Shown: piece after piece, positions 42,743-52,825 of the stretch
Layout: every line of letters starts with the position of its first letter
Numbering within the stretch: the stretch's first letter is position 1
Source of the DNA: Chitinibacter sp. GC72
GTDB lineage: Bacteria; Pseudomonadota; Gammaproteobacteria; Burkholderiales; Chitinibacteraceae
DNA length: 64,000 nucleotides
NCBI RefSeq assembly: GCF_009760905.1
Contig: NZ_VIRW01000010.1
Coordinates: 1-64,000, forward strand
Reading direction: 5' to 3'
Translations under genes and position numbers: made by a program
The notes under the pieces: model-generated
Database searches by the model: none
What the model saw: only the letters and a program-made list of their open reading frames with translations
Told to the model about the DNA's origin: nothing

Positions 42743-43157
42743 GATTCCCTGTCCTTGTGTTTTGGGTTGGCGAGGTGAATCATGCCATCGAATTTATATT
42801 TCATATAATACTAATAAATTTTAGCTTTATAACTTTAATTTTATTGTTACGGTGAATGTCAGGATGCTGCTCAATCTCTTGCAGTGTCTTTGTGTTTGCC
42901 GCGCATTCAATTTATCCACAGAAAATGTGAACAAACCCGCGTTTGAAACGCAGTATTTCCTTTTGCATCAAGCATTTTGCTGCCTGATTATTCTTTTGGC
43001 GAACAAACGTTCTGCGCTTTGTGTCGCTGTCTATACGCTTATTGATGATCACACGCTGGTGGTTTTTCACCCACTGCGCGGGCGGATCAATGTATTTGCC
43101 CTCTGATCACGCTACACTGAACAGGCTGTTCATCAACACGTCATACTAGGGGTTGCG
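42743..43157. other. Divergent intergenic region, 415 bp
   Basis: AT-rich near 42790-42850. No gene that I trust is present. It holds one perfect DnaA-type box (TTATCCACA, 42912-42920), which is a single site and not an origin. Promoters for the sulfate-binding gene and the PAS-GGDEF-EAL gene must lie here. Confidence 0.45.
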
Positions 43158-44852
43158 ATGCTTTGGTTGCTGGCAATGTCTGTCGCCGTTTGTGCCTTGC
43201 TGCTGGTTTATGCCTGGCGCGCGCGCCGTTTGCGCCAGCGCTATCAGGCGCTGGTTGATAGCATCCCTGATCTGGCCTGGGCCAAAGACGCTGATGGCCG
43301 TTTTGTAGTGGTCAACCGGGCCTTTTGTGACATCTGGCAAATCAAAGACCCCGCCAGCTTGCTCGGCAAGGACGATTACTTTCTTTCACCGCCGCATCTG
43401 GCGGCGCAATACAAGGCCGACGATCTCAAGGTGCTGCAATCAGGGCAGGCGATACGCGAAGAACACCCTTTTGATCATGTGATCGACGGCAAACGCTGGA
43501 TGGAACTGATCAAGGTACCGGTGCGCGAGGGGCGGCGAGTGATCGGCACGGCAGGCATAGCCCGTGACATTAGCGAGCGCAAGCAGGCGCAGGAGCAGCT
43601 GCAATGGCTGGCCTGGCACGACCCTTTAACCCAACTGTATAACCGCACCTATCTGGAATTGCAGCTGGCCGCGTGGATCGAGGCCGGGGCAGGATTTGGT
43701 CTGTGGCTGATTGATCTGGACCATTTCAAGCGGATTAATGATGCGCTGGGGCATGCGGCTGGCGATGCCGCGCTGGTGCAAGTGGCCCAGCGCCTGCAAA
43801 GCCTGAATCAACTGGTGTTCCGTCTGGGCGGGGATGAATTTGTTTTACTGGCGCCCACCGAAGAAGCGAGCTGGGTCGATGATCAGTTGCTGGGCTTTTT
43901 AAGCGGGCATATCCAGATTGAAGAGCTTGATTTCCAGCTGGGCTTTACTGCGGGTCGCGTGCAGTTTCCTGCCGATGGCCAGAGCGCGGGGCAGCTGCTG
44001 AAGCACGCCGATATTGCGCTCTATCAGGGCAAGGCCGACGGACGAGGGCAGATTAGCGTGTTTGAGCGGGCAATGGCCAAGTACGCTGTCCTGCAGCTGG
44101 AGCTGGAGCGCGAATTGCGCCAGGCGCTGGCGCGGCAGGAATTCCGGCTGGTCTACCAGCCGCAGATCTGTTTGAGCGATTCGAGCCTGATCGGCTTTGA
44201 AGCACTGATCCGCTGGCATCAGCCGCAACGTGGTGAAGTTAGCCCGGTTGAATTTATTCCGTTTGCCGAGCAAACCGGCATTATTGCGGCCATCGGCGAT
44301 TGGGCGCTGGACGAGGCGATTGCACAGGTTCAGGCTTGGGCCTGTGCGGGTTTGGCTGTCGTGCCCGTGGCGGTGAATGTGTCGGCCTTGCAACTGACCA
44401 GTCTGGATTTTGCCGACTCGGTGATTCGCCGCATACACCGGCTGCCGCTTTTTTTGCAGGACAAAATTGTACTGGAGCTGACCGAATCAACACTGATGCA
44501 GGCTCCATCCTTGCAGTCGCTGCGCACGCTGACGCAAGCGGGGATCGAGGTACATATGGATGATTTTGGTACCGGTTACTCCAATCTGGCTCAGCTTTCG
44601 CGCATGTCCTTGTCCAAGCTGAAATTTGACCGCAGCCTGATCCACAATATTGCCGGCAATCAGGCCGCCCAGCAGGTTTGCCGCGCACTGGTCGATCTGG
44701 CCTACGCACTGCGGCTGGAAATTGTCGCCGAAGGCGTGGAAACCGAAGCCGAAGCACAATGGCTGCATGCACAAGGCGTACAGCACGCCCAAGGCTATTG
44801 GTTCAGCCGCCCGCTAGAAAAAGACGCCGCTGCAAAATACCTAGGATCTTAA
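43158..44852 (+). CDS. PAS-GGDEF-EAL membrane protein (c-di-GMP turnover)
   Basis: The product is 564 residues: one N-terminal membrane span (LWLLAMSVAVCALLLVYAW), a PAS domain (about 28-140, DSIPDLAWAKDADGRFVVVN), a GGDEF domain (about 155-310, RLGGDEFVLL near 222, intact) and an EAL domain (about 320-560, FEALIRW, DDFGTGYSNL, EIVAEGVET, intact). Both diguanylate cyclase and phosphodiesterase sites look complete, so the net direction cannot be predicted. No autoinhibitory RxxD was recognised. Monocistronic. Confidence 0.9.
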   Translation: MLWLLAMSVAVCALLLVYAWRARRLRQRYQALVDSIPDLAWAKDADGRFVVVNRAFCDIWQIKDPASLLGKDDYFLSPPHLAAQYKADDLKVLQSGQAIREEHPFDHVIDGKRWMELIKVPVREGRRVIGTAGIARDISERKQAQEQLQWLAWHDPLTQLYNRTYLELQLAAWIEAGAGFGLWLIDLDHFKRINDALGHAAGDAALVQVAQRLQSLNQLVFRLGGDEFVLLAPTEEASWVDDQLLGFLSGHIQIEELDFQLGFTAGRVQFPADGQSAGQLLKHADIALYQGKADGRGQISVFERAMAKYAVLQLELERELRQALARQEFRLVYQPQICLSDSSLIGFEALIRWHQPQRGEVSPVEFIPFAEQTGIIAAIGDWALDEAIAQVQAWACAGLAVVPVAVNVSALQLTSLDFADSVIRRIHRLPLFLQDKIVLELTESTLMQAPSLQSLRTLTQAGIEVHMDDFGTGYSNLAQLSRMSLSKLKFDRSLIHNIAGNQAAQQVCRALVDLAYALRLEIVAEGVETEAEAQWLHAQGVQHAQGYWFSRPLEKDAAAKYLGS

Positions 44853-44931
44853 AGGGTAGTGGCTAATCTGGTGCGCTTTAAAATCAAAAATCAGTGGGTG
44901 CTGGCATGGGTTTGCCAAATCTGACACCGTT

Positions 44932-45435
44932 TTAATGCCTTGATGCGAGTGATGCCCAGTCTTGTTTTGGCTGCATTCCCACCGATAAAATAAATGACTC
45001 GAGACCGGAATATAAAGACAGAGGTGGAGTTGCCTTAGTCCCGCTCCATTCAACCTGACCGCATTCAAAGCAAATTTCCATAGAGTCAATCTTCATCCCT
45101 GCGGTGTAAAACTCGAGCCGGTGATGAGCCACGATGATGCAAGAAGGAAATAAATTCTGAGTTTTTGGAGGTAGTGCCTCAATCTTGGACTTAAACTGAT
45201 TTTTTTGCTGGTCAGTTAATTTAATTCGCTTGTAAATGATCTCCGTCGATGGGCTGGGGATGCCTGTATTCGCATCAACAAGATCTAATGGCGAAGAGTG
45301 TTCAACAATTTCAATATGCTCTGCCTTCGTGATTAACTTCCCAAAATCATTCAAGTAGTGCTGGCCTGACTCGTTTCCTTGGGTGCAAGCGAGTTGCGCG
45401 GCAACAGCAAATAGCAAGCAAATCAGCGACTTCAT
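44932..45435 (-). CDS. Small lipoprotein of unknown function
   Basis: The product has 167 residues from ATG 45435 (MKSLICLLFAVAAQLACTQ), a lipoprotein signal with lipobox QLAC. The mature part is polar with EFYTAGMKIDSMEICFECGQ, a Cys-x-x-Cys-like cluster, and ends KQDWASLASRH. It starts 20 bp after the stop of the large PAS-GGDEF-EAL gene on the same strand, so the two are probably translated from one mRNA. It could be an envelope partner of that signalling protein; that is inference only. Confidence 0.7.
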   Translation of the reverse strand: MKSLICLLFAVAAQLACTQGNESGQHYLNDFGKLITKAEHIEIVEHSSPLDLVDANTGIPSPSTEIIYKRIKLTDQQKNQFKSKIEALPPKTQNLFPSCIIVAHHRLEFYTAGMKIDSMEICFECGQVEWSGTKATPPLSLYSGLESFILSVGMQPKQDWASLASRH

Positions 45436-45455
45436 GGCATTATCATGTTCTGTGA

Positions 45456-48400
45456 TTATTGGTTCTGTCCAGTCGCCAGCCATGATTTTTGCCAGTCGGC
45501 GATCTGGCTGGCGGACATGGGTTTGGCGATGCCGTAGCCTTGTGCGTAGCGGCAACCAATCTGGCGCAGGGCGTGGCCGTGTTCTTTGGTTTCTACGCCT
45601 TCAGCGATGACTTCCAGATTAAAGACGGCGGCCAGCTTGATCACGCTCTCGACAATTCCAAGGTCGTCGCTGTCGATCAGCATGTCGCGAACAAAGCTCT
45701 GGTCGATTTTCAGTGTATCAATCGGTAATTTGCGCAGATAGGTCAGTGAGGAGTAGCCGGTGCCAAAATCATCGAGTGCAATTTTCACGCCCAGCTCGCG
45801 GCAGCGCTCCAGAATGTCCACGGCTTGCGTCATGTCTTCAATCGCTGCCGATTCCAGAATTTCCAGCTCCAGCAATGATCTGGGCAGCCCGGGGTAGGGG
45901 GCAAAGCTTTGCGCCAATTGTTCGTAAAAATACGGTTTAAGCAGGTGGTTGGCGCTGATATTGACGCTGATTTTGAGTGCGCAGCCTTGCTCTTGCCAGT
46001 GCCAGGCCTGTGCTAGCGCGGTCTGGATAACCCAGAGGCCAAAAGCTGCTTCCAGTTCGTTGCCGTGCAAATACGGCAAAAATTCTGCCGGTGAAAGCAG
46101 GCCCTGCTCGGGGTGTTGCCAGCGGATCAAGGACTCGACGCCGATGACGGTATTGTCGAGCAAATCCACCTTGGGTTGATAAAACAGTTCAAACTGTCCC
46201 TCTTGCAGTGCGTATTGCAATTGCTCCAGCCGATACCGGTGTAGTTGAGCCTTACGATCACTTTCCGGATCGAATAATTGATAGCGGTTTTTGCCCGATT
46301 CTTTGGCCAGATACATGGCCTGATCGGCGTGGCGCAGCAGCGTATCCGGGTCGGCATTGTCTTCAGGAAACAGGCTCACGCCGATGCTGGCCGAAATATT
46401 GAGCAGCAGGCCATCGAGCTTGACCGGATGGCTAATGGCTTCCAGTACCCGATCCAGAATCTGGGTGCATTCTTCTGTGTTGTTAATTTCAGAAAAAACC
46501 AGTGCAAATTCGTCACCACCCAGCCGGGCAATGGTGTCTTCTGCCCGCAAGGTTTCCTGTAGCCGCTCTGTCATGGCGATTAGCAGGCGATCACCGATGT
46601 GATGCCCGTGCCGGTCATTAATCGCTTTAAATCCGTCCAGATCGAGCAGGCAAACTGCGCACGCCAGATTGCTGCGGCTGGAGCGCAAAATGGCTTGCCG
46701 CAACCGGTCTGAAAACAGCAGCCGGTTGGCAATCCCGGTCAGCTTGTCGTAATGGGCCACGCGATCGAGTTCGGCCTCATGTGATTTGATCATGCTGATG
46801 TCGGAAAATAGGCCGACATAGTGTTGTATCTGGCCGGAGGCATCACGTACGGCCGAAATGGACAGCAGCTCGGGGTAGATTTCGCCATTTTTGCGCCGGT
46901 TCCAGATCTCACCGCGCCAAAAATCGTGTTCATTCAGTGAGGCCCACAGATCGCGGTAAAGCTGCGGATCATTTCTGCTGGATGACAGAATTCTGGGCGT
47001 TTGGCCTATCACTTCCTCAGCTGCATAGCCGGTGATCTGGGTAAAGGCCGAGTTGACCTTGATGATTTTGTTATCAGTGTCCACCAGCATAATGCCTTCA
47101 TAGCTGCTGTCAAAGACGATGGCGGCTTCGTTTTGTGCGCGCTCCAGCAGCTTGCGCTCGGTAATGTCGGTATGCGTTCCGGACATGATCAGTGGCTGCC
47201 CGTGCTGATCCCACTCAACCACGCGCCCGCGTGACAATATCCAGCGCCAATCACCACTTTTGGTTTTGAAGCGCATTTCCACTTCGTGCAAAGGCGCATG
47301 AGCCATCAGATGGCGCTGCACTGAAATCATGGCCAGCTTGAAGTCTTCCGGATGCACCAGCTCTGGCCAGTTTTCAATCCTGACATCGATCTCTCCCGCC
47401 TCGAAACCCAGCATGGTTTCATACCGTTCGCTGACCTGAAATTCATTCGTTTGCAAATTCCAGTCCCAGTAACCCTGATCAGCACCTTCAATCACGCGCT
47501 CAAGTTGGCGTTCGCGCTGTTTGAGCGATAGCTCGGTTTGTTTTTTATCGCTAATGTTCGAGAGCGTGCCAACGATGCGCAGTGGCTTGGCCTTTTCATC
47601 GCGCTGCACGATCTGACCGCGCACCTGTATCCATTGGGCCGGTTCGACAGGCTTATTGAGCCGGCAGTCAAATTCGATCCTGGCGGCATTGCCGCTCAGA
47701 TGTTTTTCGAACATGACGCGGACGTAATCTCTGTCGTCCACGTGGATATTCGCCAGAAAAAACGCCAGATTATGCGTGTCCACCGCCGCATTCTGGCCGA
47801 TTAGTTCATCAAATTTTTTCGAGTGGAAAATATAGCCGCTGCGATAATCCCAATCCCAAAAGCCATCGCTGGTGGCGTCAATTACCAGCTGCAATTGCTG
47901 CTGGCTTTTTTGCAGGCGGATTTCCAGCAATTTTTGCTCGGTAATGTCCTGCACCGTACCGCTCAGCCGGATGATTTTTCCAGTGTTGTCCCGCTGCGCT
48001 TCGCCACGGGCGGTGATCCAGCACGCTGTTTTGTCTATCCGCACCAGCTCGGCGGTGCATTCGTAGGGCAGCCCATCCTGCAGACATTGCGTGACAGCGG
48101 CAGCCAGCCTTTGCCAGCTGTCCCGCGTAAAATAATGTGCTACATCGGGATAGATCAGCGGAGCTAGCTGTGGGGGGCGGCCGTAAATCCGGTAAATTTC
48201 GTTTGACCAGGTATGCTCATCGGTCTGCAGATTCCAGCTCCAGTTGCCAATGCCGGCCAGTTGTTGCGCCAGCTTGAGTGCAGCTTCACTCTCTTGCAGT
48301 AACGTATGATTTTTTGTTTGCTCACTGACATCTCGCGCGATGCCGAATATCCCGTTGATATGGCCTTCAGGGTCAAAGGTGGGGCCTTTTGTCACGAGGA

Positions 48401-49340
48401 AGTGGACCGCTTCCGATCCTGGACGCTGTACGTATTCCTCTGCGGTTTGCACCGAGCCTGCCAGCATGACGGCCTGATCGCGCTCGATAATCATCCGTGC
48501 CGATTCAGGAGCAAACAACTCATGATCGGTATGGCCCAGTAATTGCTGTGGGGTTTTCCCGGCGTAGGCTGCCGCGGCACGATTGACCAGCAGGTATTGT
48601 CCTTGCCGGTTTTTAACAAAAATGGCGTCTGAAGTGCCCGTAACGACCGATTCAAGCAGATGTTGGTTGAGCTGTATGCGTTTGATGGAGTGCCGGAGCA
48701 AGGCGCTCAGTAGGCTGACCATCAGACCATTTACCAGCAGAAATACCCAGCGAATCAGTAGCGGCGGTTTACTGAAAAAACTCGCTACATCCGGTGGCGT
48801 ACTGATGGCGACAGCCACTGCAGATATCAGCGTGGCCGTCAGCCCAGGTCCCAGTCCACCCAGCAGGGCGCTCACCACAATAGGCAGAATGAAAAAAATC
48901 ATCCGTGGGTCATAGTCAGGACCTTCCACGATTTGTTGATGAAAGGCAAACATCGCGCTGGTCATCGCGATGGCAAACACGTAATTGATCCAGGCCGGGT
49001 AGCGCGGTTTGATGGGCGAGACATCCACGACCGAGTCCAGAAAAGACACGTTGTCTTGCACGGGCCTGTTGCTGGGGGTATTTTTCAGCGCGACAAAAAA
49101 CAGTGCGGCACTGGCTAGCACAAAAAATATGCCCTTGATTGTTGAGAGGTAGGCCATCTTGCTAGCGTCAACCATCAGCAATAGCAACTGGTCAGAAAGC
49201 ACAATCCACGCCAGCGCGAGCAGCAGGTAGCTGCTGACTGCGGTCAGGATGTAGCGTTTGCGCTGATTGTGTACGGTCATTACCGGCGTTTCCTGTGCTG
49301 CAAGGCTGATATGGCCATGTTCAGATAGGGTAGTGCTCAC
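45456..49340 (-). CDS. Membrane sensor with five PAS domains, GGDEF and EAL
   Basis: The product is 1294 residues. It has two N-terminal spans (about 31-51 and 63-85), then a four-helix membrane block of the KdpD/DUF4118 kind (about 115-215, YDPRMIFFILPIVVSALLGG). PAS domains begin near 225, 355, 475, 607 and 730. The GGDEF domain is about 860-1030 (RLGGDEFALV near 938) and the EAL domain about 1045-1290. The EAL signature reads ESL in VESLIRW, a variant found in active enzymes; DDFGTGYSSL and EVIAEGVET are intact. It probably both makes and breaks c-di-GMP in response to several cues. A lipoprotein gene follows 20 bp downstream. Confidence 0.9.
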   Translation of the reverse strand: MSTTLSEHGHISLAAQETPVMTVHNQRKRYILTAVSSYLLLALAWIVLSDQLLLLMVDASKMAYLSTIKGIFFVLASAALFFVALKNTPSNRPVQDNVSFLDSVVDVSPIKPRYPAWINYVFAIAMTSAMFAFHQQIVEGPDYDPRMIFFILPIVVSALLGGLGPGLTATLISAVAVAISTPPDVASFFSKPPLLIRWVFLLVNGLMVSLLSALLRHSIKRIQLNQHLLESVVTGTSDAIFVKNRQGQYLLVNRAAAAYAGKTPQQLLGHTDHELFAPESARMIIERDQAVMLAGSVQTAEEYVQRPGSEAVHFLVTKGPTFDPEGHINGIFGIARDVSEQTKNHTLLQESEAALKLAQQLAGIGNWSWNLQTDEHTWSNEIYRIYGRPPQLAPLIYPDVAHYFTRDSWQRLAAAVTQCLQDGLPYECTAELVRIDKTACWITARGEAQRDNTGKIIRLSGTVQDITEQKLLEIRLQKSQQQLQLVIDATSDGFWDWDYRSGYIFHSKKFDELIGQNAAVDTHNLAFFLANIHVDDRDYVRVMFEKHLSGNAARIEFDCRLNKPVEPAQWIQVRGQIVQRDEKAKPLRIVGTLSNISDKKQTELSLKQRERQLERVIEGADQGYWDWNLQTNEFQVSERYETMLGFEAGEIDVRIENWPELVHPEDFKLAMISVQRHLMAHAPLHEVEMRFKTKSGDWRWILSRGRVVEWDQHGQPLIMSGTHTDITERKLLERAQNEAAIVFDSSYEGIMLVDTDNKIIKVNSAFTQITGYAAEEVIGQTPRILSSSRNDPQLYRDLWASLNEHDFWRGEIWNRRKNGEIYPELLSISAVRDASGQIQHYVGLFSDISMIKSHEAELDRVAHYDKLTGIANRLLFSDRLRQAILRSSRSNLACAVCLLDLDGFKAINDRHGHHIGDRLLIAMTERLQETLRAEDTIARLGGDEFALVFSEINNTEECTQILDRVLEAISHPVKLDGLLLNISASIGVSLFPEDNADPDTLLRHADQAMYLAKESGKNRYQLFDPESDRKAQLHRYRLEQLQYALQEGQFELFYQPKVDLLDNTVIGVESLIRWQHPEQGLLSPAEFLPYLHGNELEAAFGLWVIQTALAQAWHWQEQGCALKISVNISANHLLKPYFYEQLAQSFAPYPGLPRSLLELEILESAAIEDMTQAVDILERCRELGVKIALDDFGTGYSSLTYLRKLPIDTLKIDQSFVRDMLIDSDDLGIVESVIKLAAVFNLEVIAEGVETKEHGHALRQIGCRYAQGYGIAKPMSASQIADWQKSWLATGQNQ

Positions 49341-49391
49341 GCAAATATAGGCTCATTTCAGCGTGTCAATCGGATTGACTCTGATGCTGGT

Positions 49392-49443
49392 GGGGTATGG
49401 CTATAGAGGGTGTGATTTATAAAGGTTACACGAGTATACCCTT
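49392..49443. repeat. GGGTAT hairpin repeat, copy 8
   Basis: GGGGTATGGCTATAGAGGG faces GGTTACACGAGTATACCC, 51 bp, 17 bp after the Aer-like gene's stop (minus strand). Confidence 0.7.
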
Positions 49444-49459
49444 GTTGTTTTTGTGAAAT

Positions 49460-51040
49460 TTACAGCGATTGCTCAAAATGCTTTACCAGTGCATTGAGCG
49501 CGCTGGCGGTGCTGGCCATTTGCGTGCTAGCGGTGCCGATAATGTGTACGCTCTCGTTGTTCTGATCGGTCAATGCACTCATTTTTTCCATATTCACCGC
49601 CACTTCGCTGGCGGCCTGTTTTTGCTGCTCCAGCATGCGGGCAATATCACCCGCCGAGCTGGCCACACCTTGCGCCGACCGATTGATATTGGCCAGGTCC
49701 TGATGGTTGCTTTCGATCAGGCGGTTATTGTCCAGCATTTGCACCATGACCTGATTCATCACTTCATAGGCCGTGCGCGATTGCGCCAGCACCCGCTCGC
49801 TGAGCGCTTCAATGCCTTGCGTGCTACTGGTGGTGCGCTCGGCCAGGTGGCGAACTTCGTCGGCCACCACGGCAAAACCACGTCCTTGCTCGCCAGCGCG
49901 GGCCGCTTCGATGGCGGCATTGAGCGCCAGCAGATTGGTTTGCGCTGCCACATCCTTGATGGTCTGGCTCATTTGCTGGATGGAATTGATTTCGCTGGTC
50001 AGCTGGCCGATTTCTTTTTGCGCCTGCCGCATTTGGTTTTCAAACTGCTGGCTGGTGGCCAGCGTATGTTTCATGCTTTGCATGCCGTGATTGGCCAGCT
50101 CAAGCGTGCTGGCGGCGTATTCGGAGCTGCGCTCGGTGGCGTCGGCGATCTCGCTCACCGATACGGTGAGCTCCTCCAGCGTGGCGGCCACGCTGGCAAT
50201 GCCGTCGCTATTTTGTTGAAAACGGCCCACAACCCGGTCGACTTCCAGTTTCAGCTCGTCAGTTTCGCGGTCTACTGTGGCGGAGGAGGACACCACATCG
50301 GCCATAATCGCCCTGAGATTCACTTTGGTCGAATGCATCGCCATCAGCAGGCGGTGAAATTCCTGTGCGGCATGGTTATCGAGCTCGAATTTGAAATCGC
50401 CTTCGCCGAGTTTTTCCAGCGCAGTTTCCAGCTGGGCAATCGGTGCTTTGATCGCGGTACAAATCCACCAGAGCAGCGCCGACGACGTCAGTAGCGCTGC
50501 GGCCAGCCCCCAGTACGGCGCATTGAGCAAGTGCCCGCCCAGAGCCAGCAGACTGGGAACGATGGCTGCCACAATCAGGCGTAGCGATAACGCGCTCTGA
50601 TGCGTATAGCGCGTGTTTGGAAAGCCCTGCTGGCCGGATTTGACCGACTGATAAAGTTGCTCGGCGGCGCGGATTTGCGCGGTACTGGGTTTGCTGCGAA
50701 CCGACATATAGCCGACTTTTCGGCCATTTTCGGTCAGCGGGCTAACATAGGCGTCCACCCAGTAAAAGCCGCCATCTTTCGAGCGGTTTTTCACCAGCCC
50801 GCGCCATGGCAAGCCCGCCTTGATTGTGTGCCACAGATCGGCAAAGGCCTCAAGCGGCATATCCGGGTGGCGAACAATATTATGCGGCTGGCCAATCAGC
50901 TCTTCTTTGCGATAGCCACTGATCTTGATAAACGCCGGATTGGCGTAGGTGATATTGCCGCTTAAATCGGTCTTGGTCACGATGGGCTGCTTTTCGTCCA
51001 GATGGTATTCGGTGTGCGTGACGGGCTGATTGTTTCGCAT
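49460..51040 (-). CDS. PAS-containing chemoreceptor, Aer-like aerotaxis type
   Basis: The product is 526 residues: an N-terminal PAS domain (about 15-110) with [15 protein letters not shown] and [15 protein letters not shown], typical of Aer FAD-binding PAS domains, two membrane spans (about 155-195), a HAMP region, and the signalling domain with hairpin tip [20 protein letters not shown] near residue 350. There is no periplasmic sensor. It most likely senses redox or oxygen through FAD and steers swimming. Aer is a probable name; PAS receptors with other cofactors look similar. Confidence 0.88.
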   Translation of the reverse strand: MRNNQPVTHTEYHLDEKQPIVTKTDLSGNITYANPAFIKISGYRKEELIGQPHNIVRHPDMPLEAFADLWHTIKAGLPWRGLVKNRSKDGGFYWVDAYVSPLTENGRKVGYMSVRSKPSTAQIRAAEQLYQSVKSGQQGFPNTRYTHQSALSLRLIVAAIVPSLLALGGHLLNAPYWGLAAALLTSSALLWWICTAIKAPIAQLETALEKLGEGDFKFELDNHAAQEFHRLLMAMHSTKVNLRAIMADVVSSSATVDRETDELKLEVDRVVGRFQQNSDGIASVAATLEELTVSVSEIADATERSSEYAASTLELANHGMQSMKHTLATSQQFENQMRQAQKEIGQLTSEINSIQQMSQTIKDVAAQTNLLALNAAIEAARAGEQGRGFAVVADEVRHLAERTTSSTQGIEALSERVLAQSRTAYEVMNQVMVQMLDNNRLIESNHQDLANINRSAQGVASSAGDIARMLEQQKQAASEVAVNMEKMSALTDQNNESVHIIGTASTQMASTASALNALVKHFEQSL

Positions 51041-51449
51041 GGTGTCTTGAGCTCGAAGATGGATTTTGTGTTACACGTGTTGCAGGGCAGCATGAATGGC
51101 AGCAGTTCAATTTTTGCCGATCAGCGGTGAAAAGCAAGCTTTAGCTGCTGCCTTGTTGAGTTTTGCGTGTATGGATGCGCTTTTTGCGCAGTGCCCTAGG
51201 GCCAGTTATGTTGGGTTGGCAGAATTGCAAACCGTTGCTGTATTTCATTCTATGCCAGTACCGGGTAATACAGCATCAGGATAAACGACGACAGACACGG
51301 CGCAATACCCGTGTGCGATACCGAGCTCCAATATGGGCAGGCCTACCTCTTTATAGTGTGTTTGCTGGCGTGCTTTTCTGATCTGGAACAAGAATGATCC
51401 TCATTGCCCTGCTTAAGATGGGCTTATCTTTCTCATCCGGTTCTTCATC
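51041..51449. other. Divergent intergenic region, 409 bp
   Basis: Between the Aer-like receptor and nnrS starts. Several short frames exist but none has a plausible ribosome site or recognisable protein. Promoters of both genes must lie here; none was assigned with confidence. No repeat of the two families found elsewhere. Confidence 0.45.
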
Positions 51450-52694
51450 ATGCCCCGATTCAATTTGCGCAGCCCCTTATTGCAAGCGCCGCATCGACTG
51501 GGGTTTCTGGCTGGGGGCGTTTTGCTGCTGGCTAGCCTGCTGGTATGGGCGCTGGAAATGCTCAGCCGTAGCGCGGGATTCAGTCTGACGCTGGGTCAGG
51601 AAATCGGTCATCAGGTGGGGATACCGGCCATGCTCTGGCACGGCTATCTGATGATTTACGGTTTTTTTCCCTTGTTTATGCTGGGGTTTATTTATACCGC
51701 TGGTCCGCGCTGGCTGAATGTGCCCAGCCCAAGCCGGCGGCAATACGTGCCGGTGTTGCTGCTGTTTGCCATGGGTAGCGTGCTCGATATCTTGGGGCGC
51801 TGGTTACCGGCGTGCATGCTGGTCGGTGTTGCGTGCCATGCGTTGGCCTGGCTGGCTGGCGCGCTGATCTGGTGCCGCGCCGTCTGGCGTAGCCCGGTAC
51901 CGGATAAAACGCACGCACTGCTGATCGCCATTGCCTTTGCGCTGGGTGGTGCGGGCATGCTGGCTGCTTGGGCCGGTTTTGCGCTGGGGCAGGTGACTGG
52001 CTGGCGCTTGAGCATCACACTGGGCGTGTGGGGTTTTCTGCTGCCGGTGTTTCTGGTGGTGAGCCACCGGATGATTCCCTTCTTTTCCGCAAATGTTTTA
52101 CAGCCTCCGCAATCTCCACAGCCCTATATCGCCTGGCGTCCGCTGAGCCTGCTATATACCCTGGGTGGGTTATTGCTGCTGCGTATCATTCTGGAATACC
52201 TCCAGCTCAATACCCTACTGGCTGATCTGCCGTTGGCGGTGGGTTTGCTCTACACCAGCTGGCGCTGGCAATTGCGCCGCTCTTTTCAGGTCAAGCTGCT
52301 GGCCATGTTGCACGCAGCATTTGCCTGGGCAGGGCTGGGCATGACTCTGTTTGTGGTCAGTGATGTATTGCAACTGCTAGGGCAGCCCGGGTTGGGTTTT
52401 GCGCCGCTGCACGCGCTGACACTGGGTTTTTTCTGCACCATGCTGCTGGCTTTTGTCACGCGGGTCACGCTGGGGCATTCGGGGCGGCCTTTGCTCGCGG
52501 GCGGGGTGGCGTGGGTGGCTTACTGGGCCATGCATGGCGTGGCGCTGGCGCGCGTGCTGGGCGAAATCATCCCCGCCTGGCAGGGGGTGCTGTATCTCTT
52601 GGCCGCACTGGCTGCCGGGATAGCGGTTGCGGCGTGGTCTAGGGTTTATCTGCCGATGTACTGGCAGGCCCGAGCCGACGGACAGCCAGGCTGA
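51450..52694 (+). CDS. nnrS: NnrS-family heme-copper membrane protein
   Basis: The product is 414 residues with about twelve membrane spans. It carries NnrS features: GIPAMLWHGYLMIYGFFPLF with the conserved His near the start, LLPVFLVVSHRMIPFFSANV, and LHALTLGFFCTMLLAFVTRV. NnrS proteins contain heme and copper and protect cells during nitric oxide stress. It precedes the cytochrome c maturation operon by 131 bp in the same direction, which suits a heme-dependent function. Confidence 0.9.
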   Translation: MPRFNLRSPLLQAPHRLGFLAGGVLLLASLLVWALEMLSRSAGFSLTLGQEIGHQVGIPAMLWHGYLMIYGFFPLFMLGFIYTAGPRWLNVPSPSRRQYVPVLLLFAMGSVLDILGRWLPACMLVGVACHALAWLAGALIWCRAVWRSPVPDKTHALLIAIAFALGGAGMLAAWAGFALGQVTGWRLSITLGVWGFLLPVFLVVSHRMIPFFSANVLQPPQSPQPYIAWRPLSLLYTLGGLLLLRIILEYLQLNTLLADLPLAVGLLYTSWRWQLRRSFQVKLLAMLHAAFAWAGLGMTLFVVSDVLQLLGQPGLGFAPLHALTLGFFCTMLLAFVTRVTLGHSGRPLLAGGVAWVAYWAMHGVALARVLGEIIPAWQGVLYLLAALAAGIAVAAWSRVYLPMYWQARADGQPG

Positions 52695-52825
52695 TTCATG
52701 ATTCTGAGGCCGGATAGGGCAGGATAGGAGCGCGGGAGTACCTCGAACGGGGTAGTCGTTAATCCCCAAATTGGGGCGGCGCGGTCGGGGTAAACTCGTA
52801 GCAAATGAGTGATCGCGGGGGCAAT

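Noticed and set aside
42912-42920. Perfect DnaA-box-like TTATCCACA, possible origin.
   Set aside because: A single box with no cluster, no AT-rich unwinding repeat and no dnaA or dnaN nearby.
42852-43106. An 84-codon open frame between the sulfate-binding gene and the GGDEF-EAL gene.
   Set aside because: No ribosome site, odd composition with scattered Cys, and no resemblance to a protein family.
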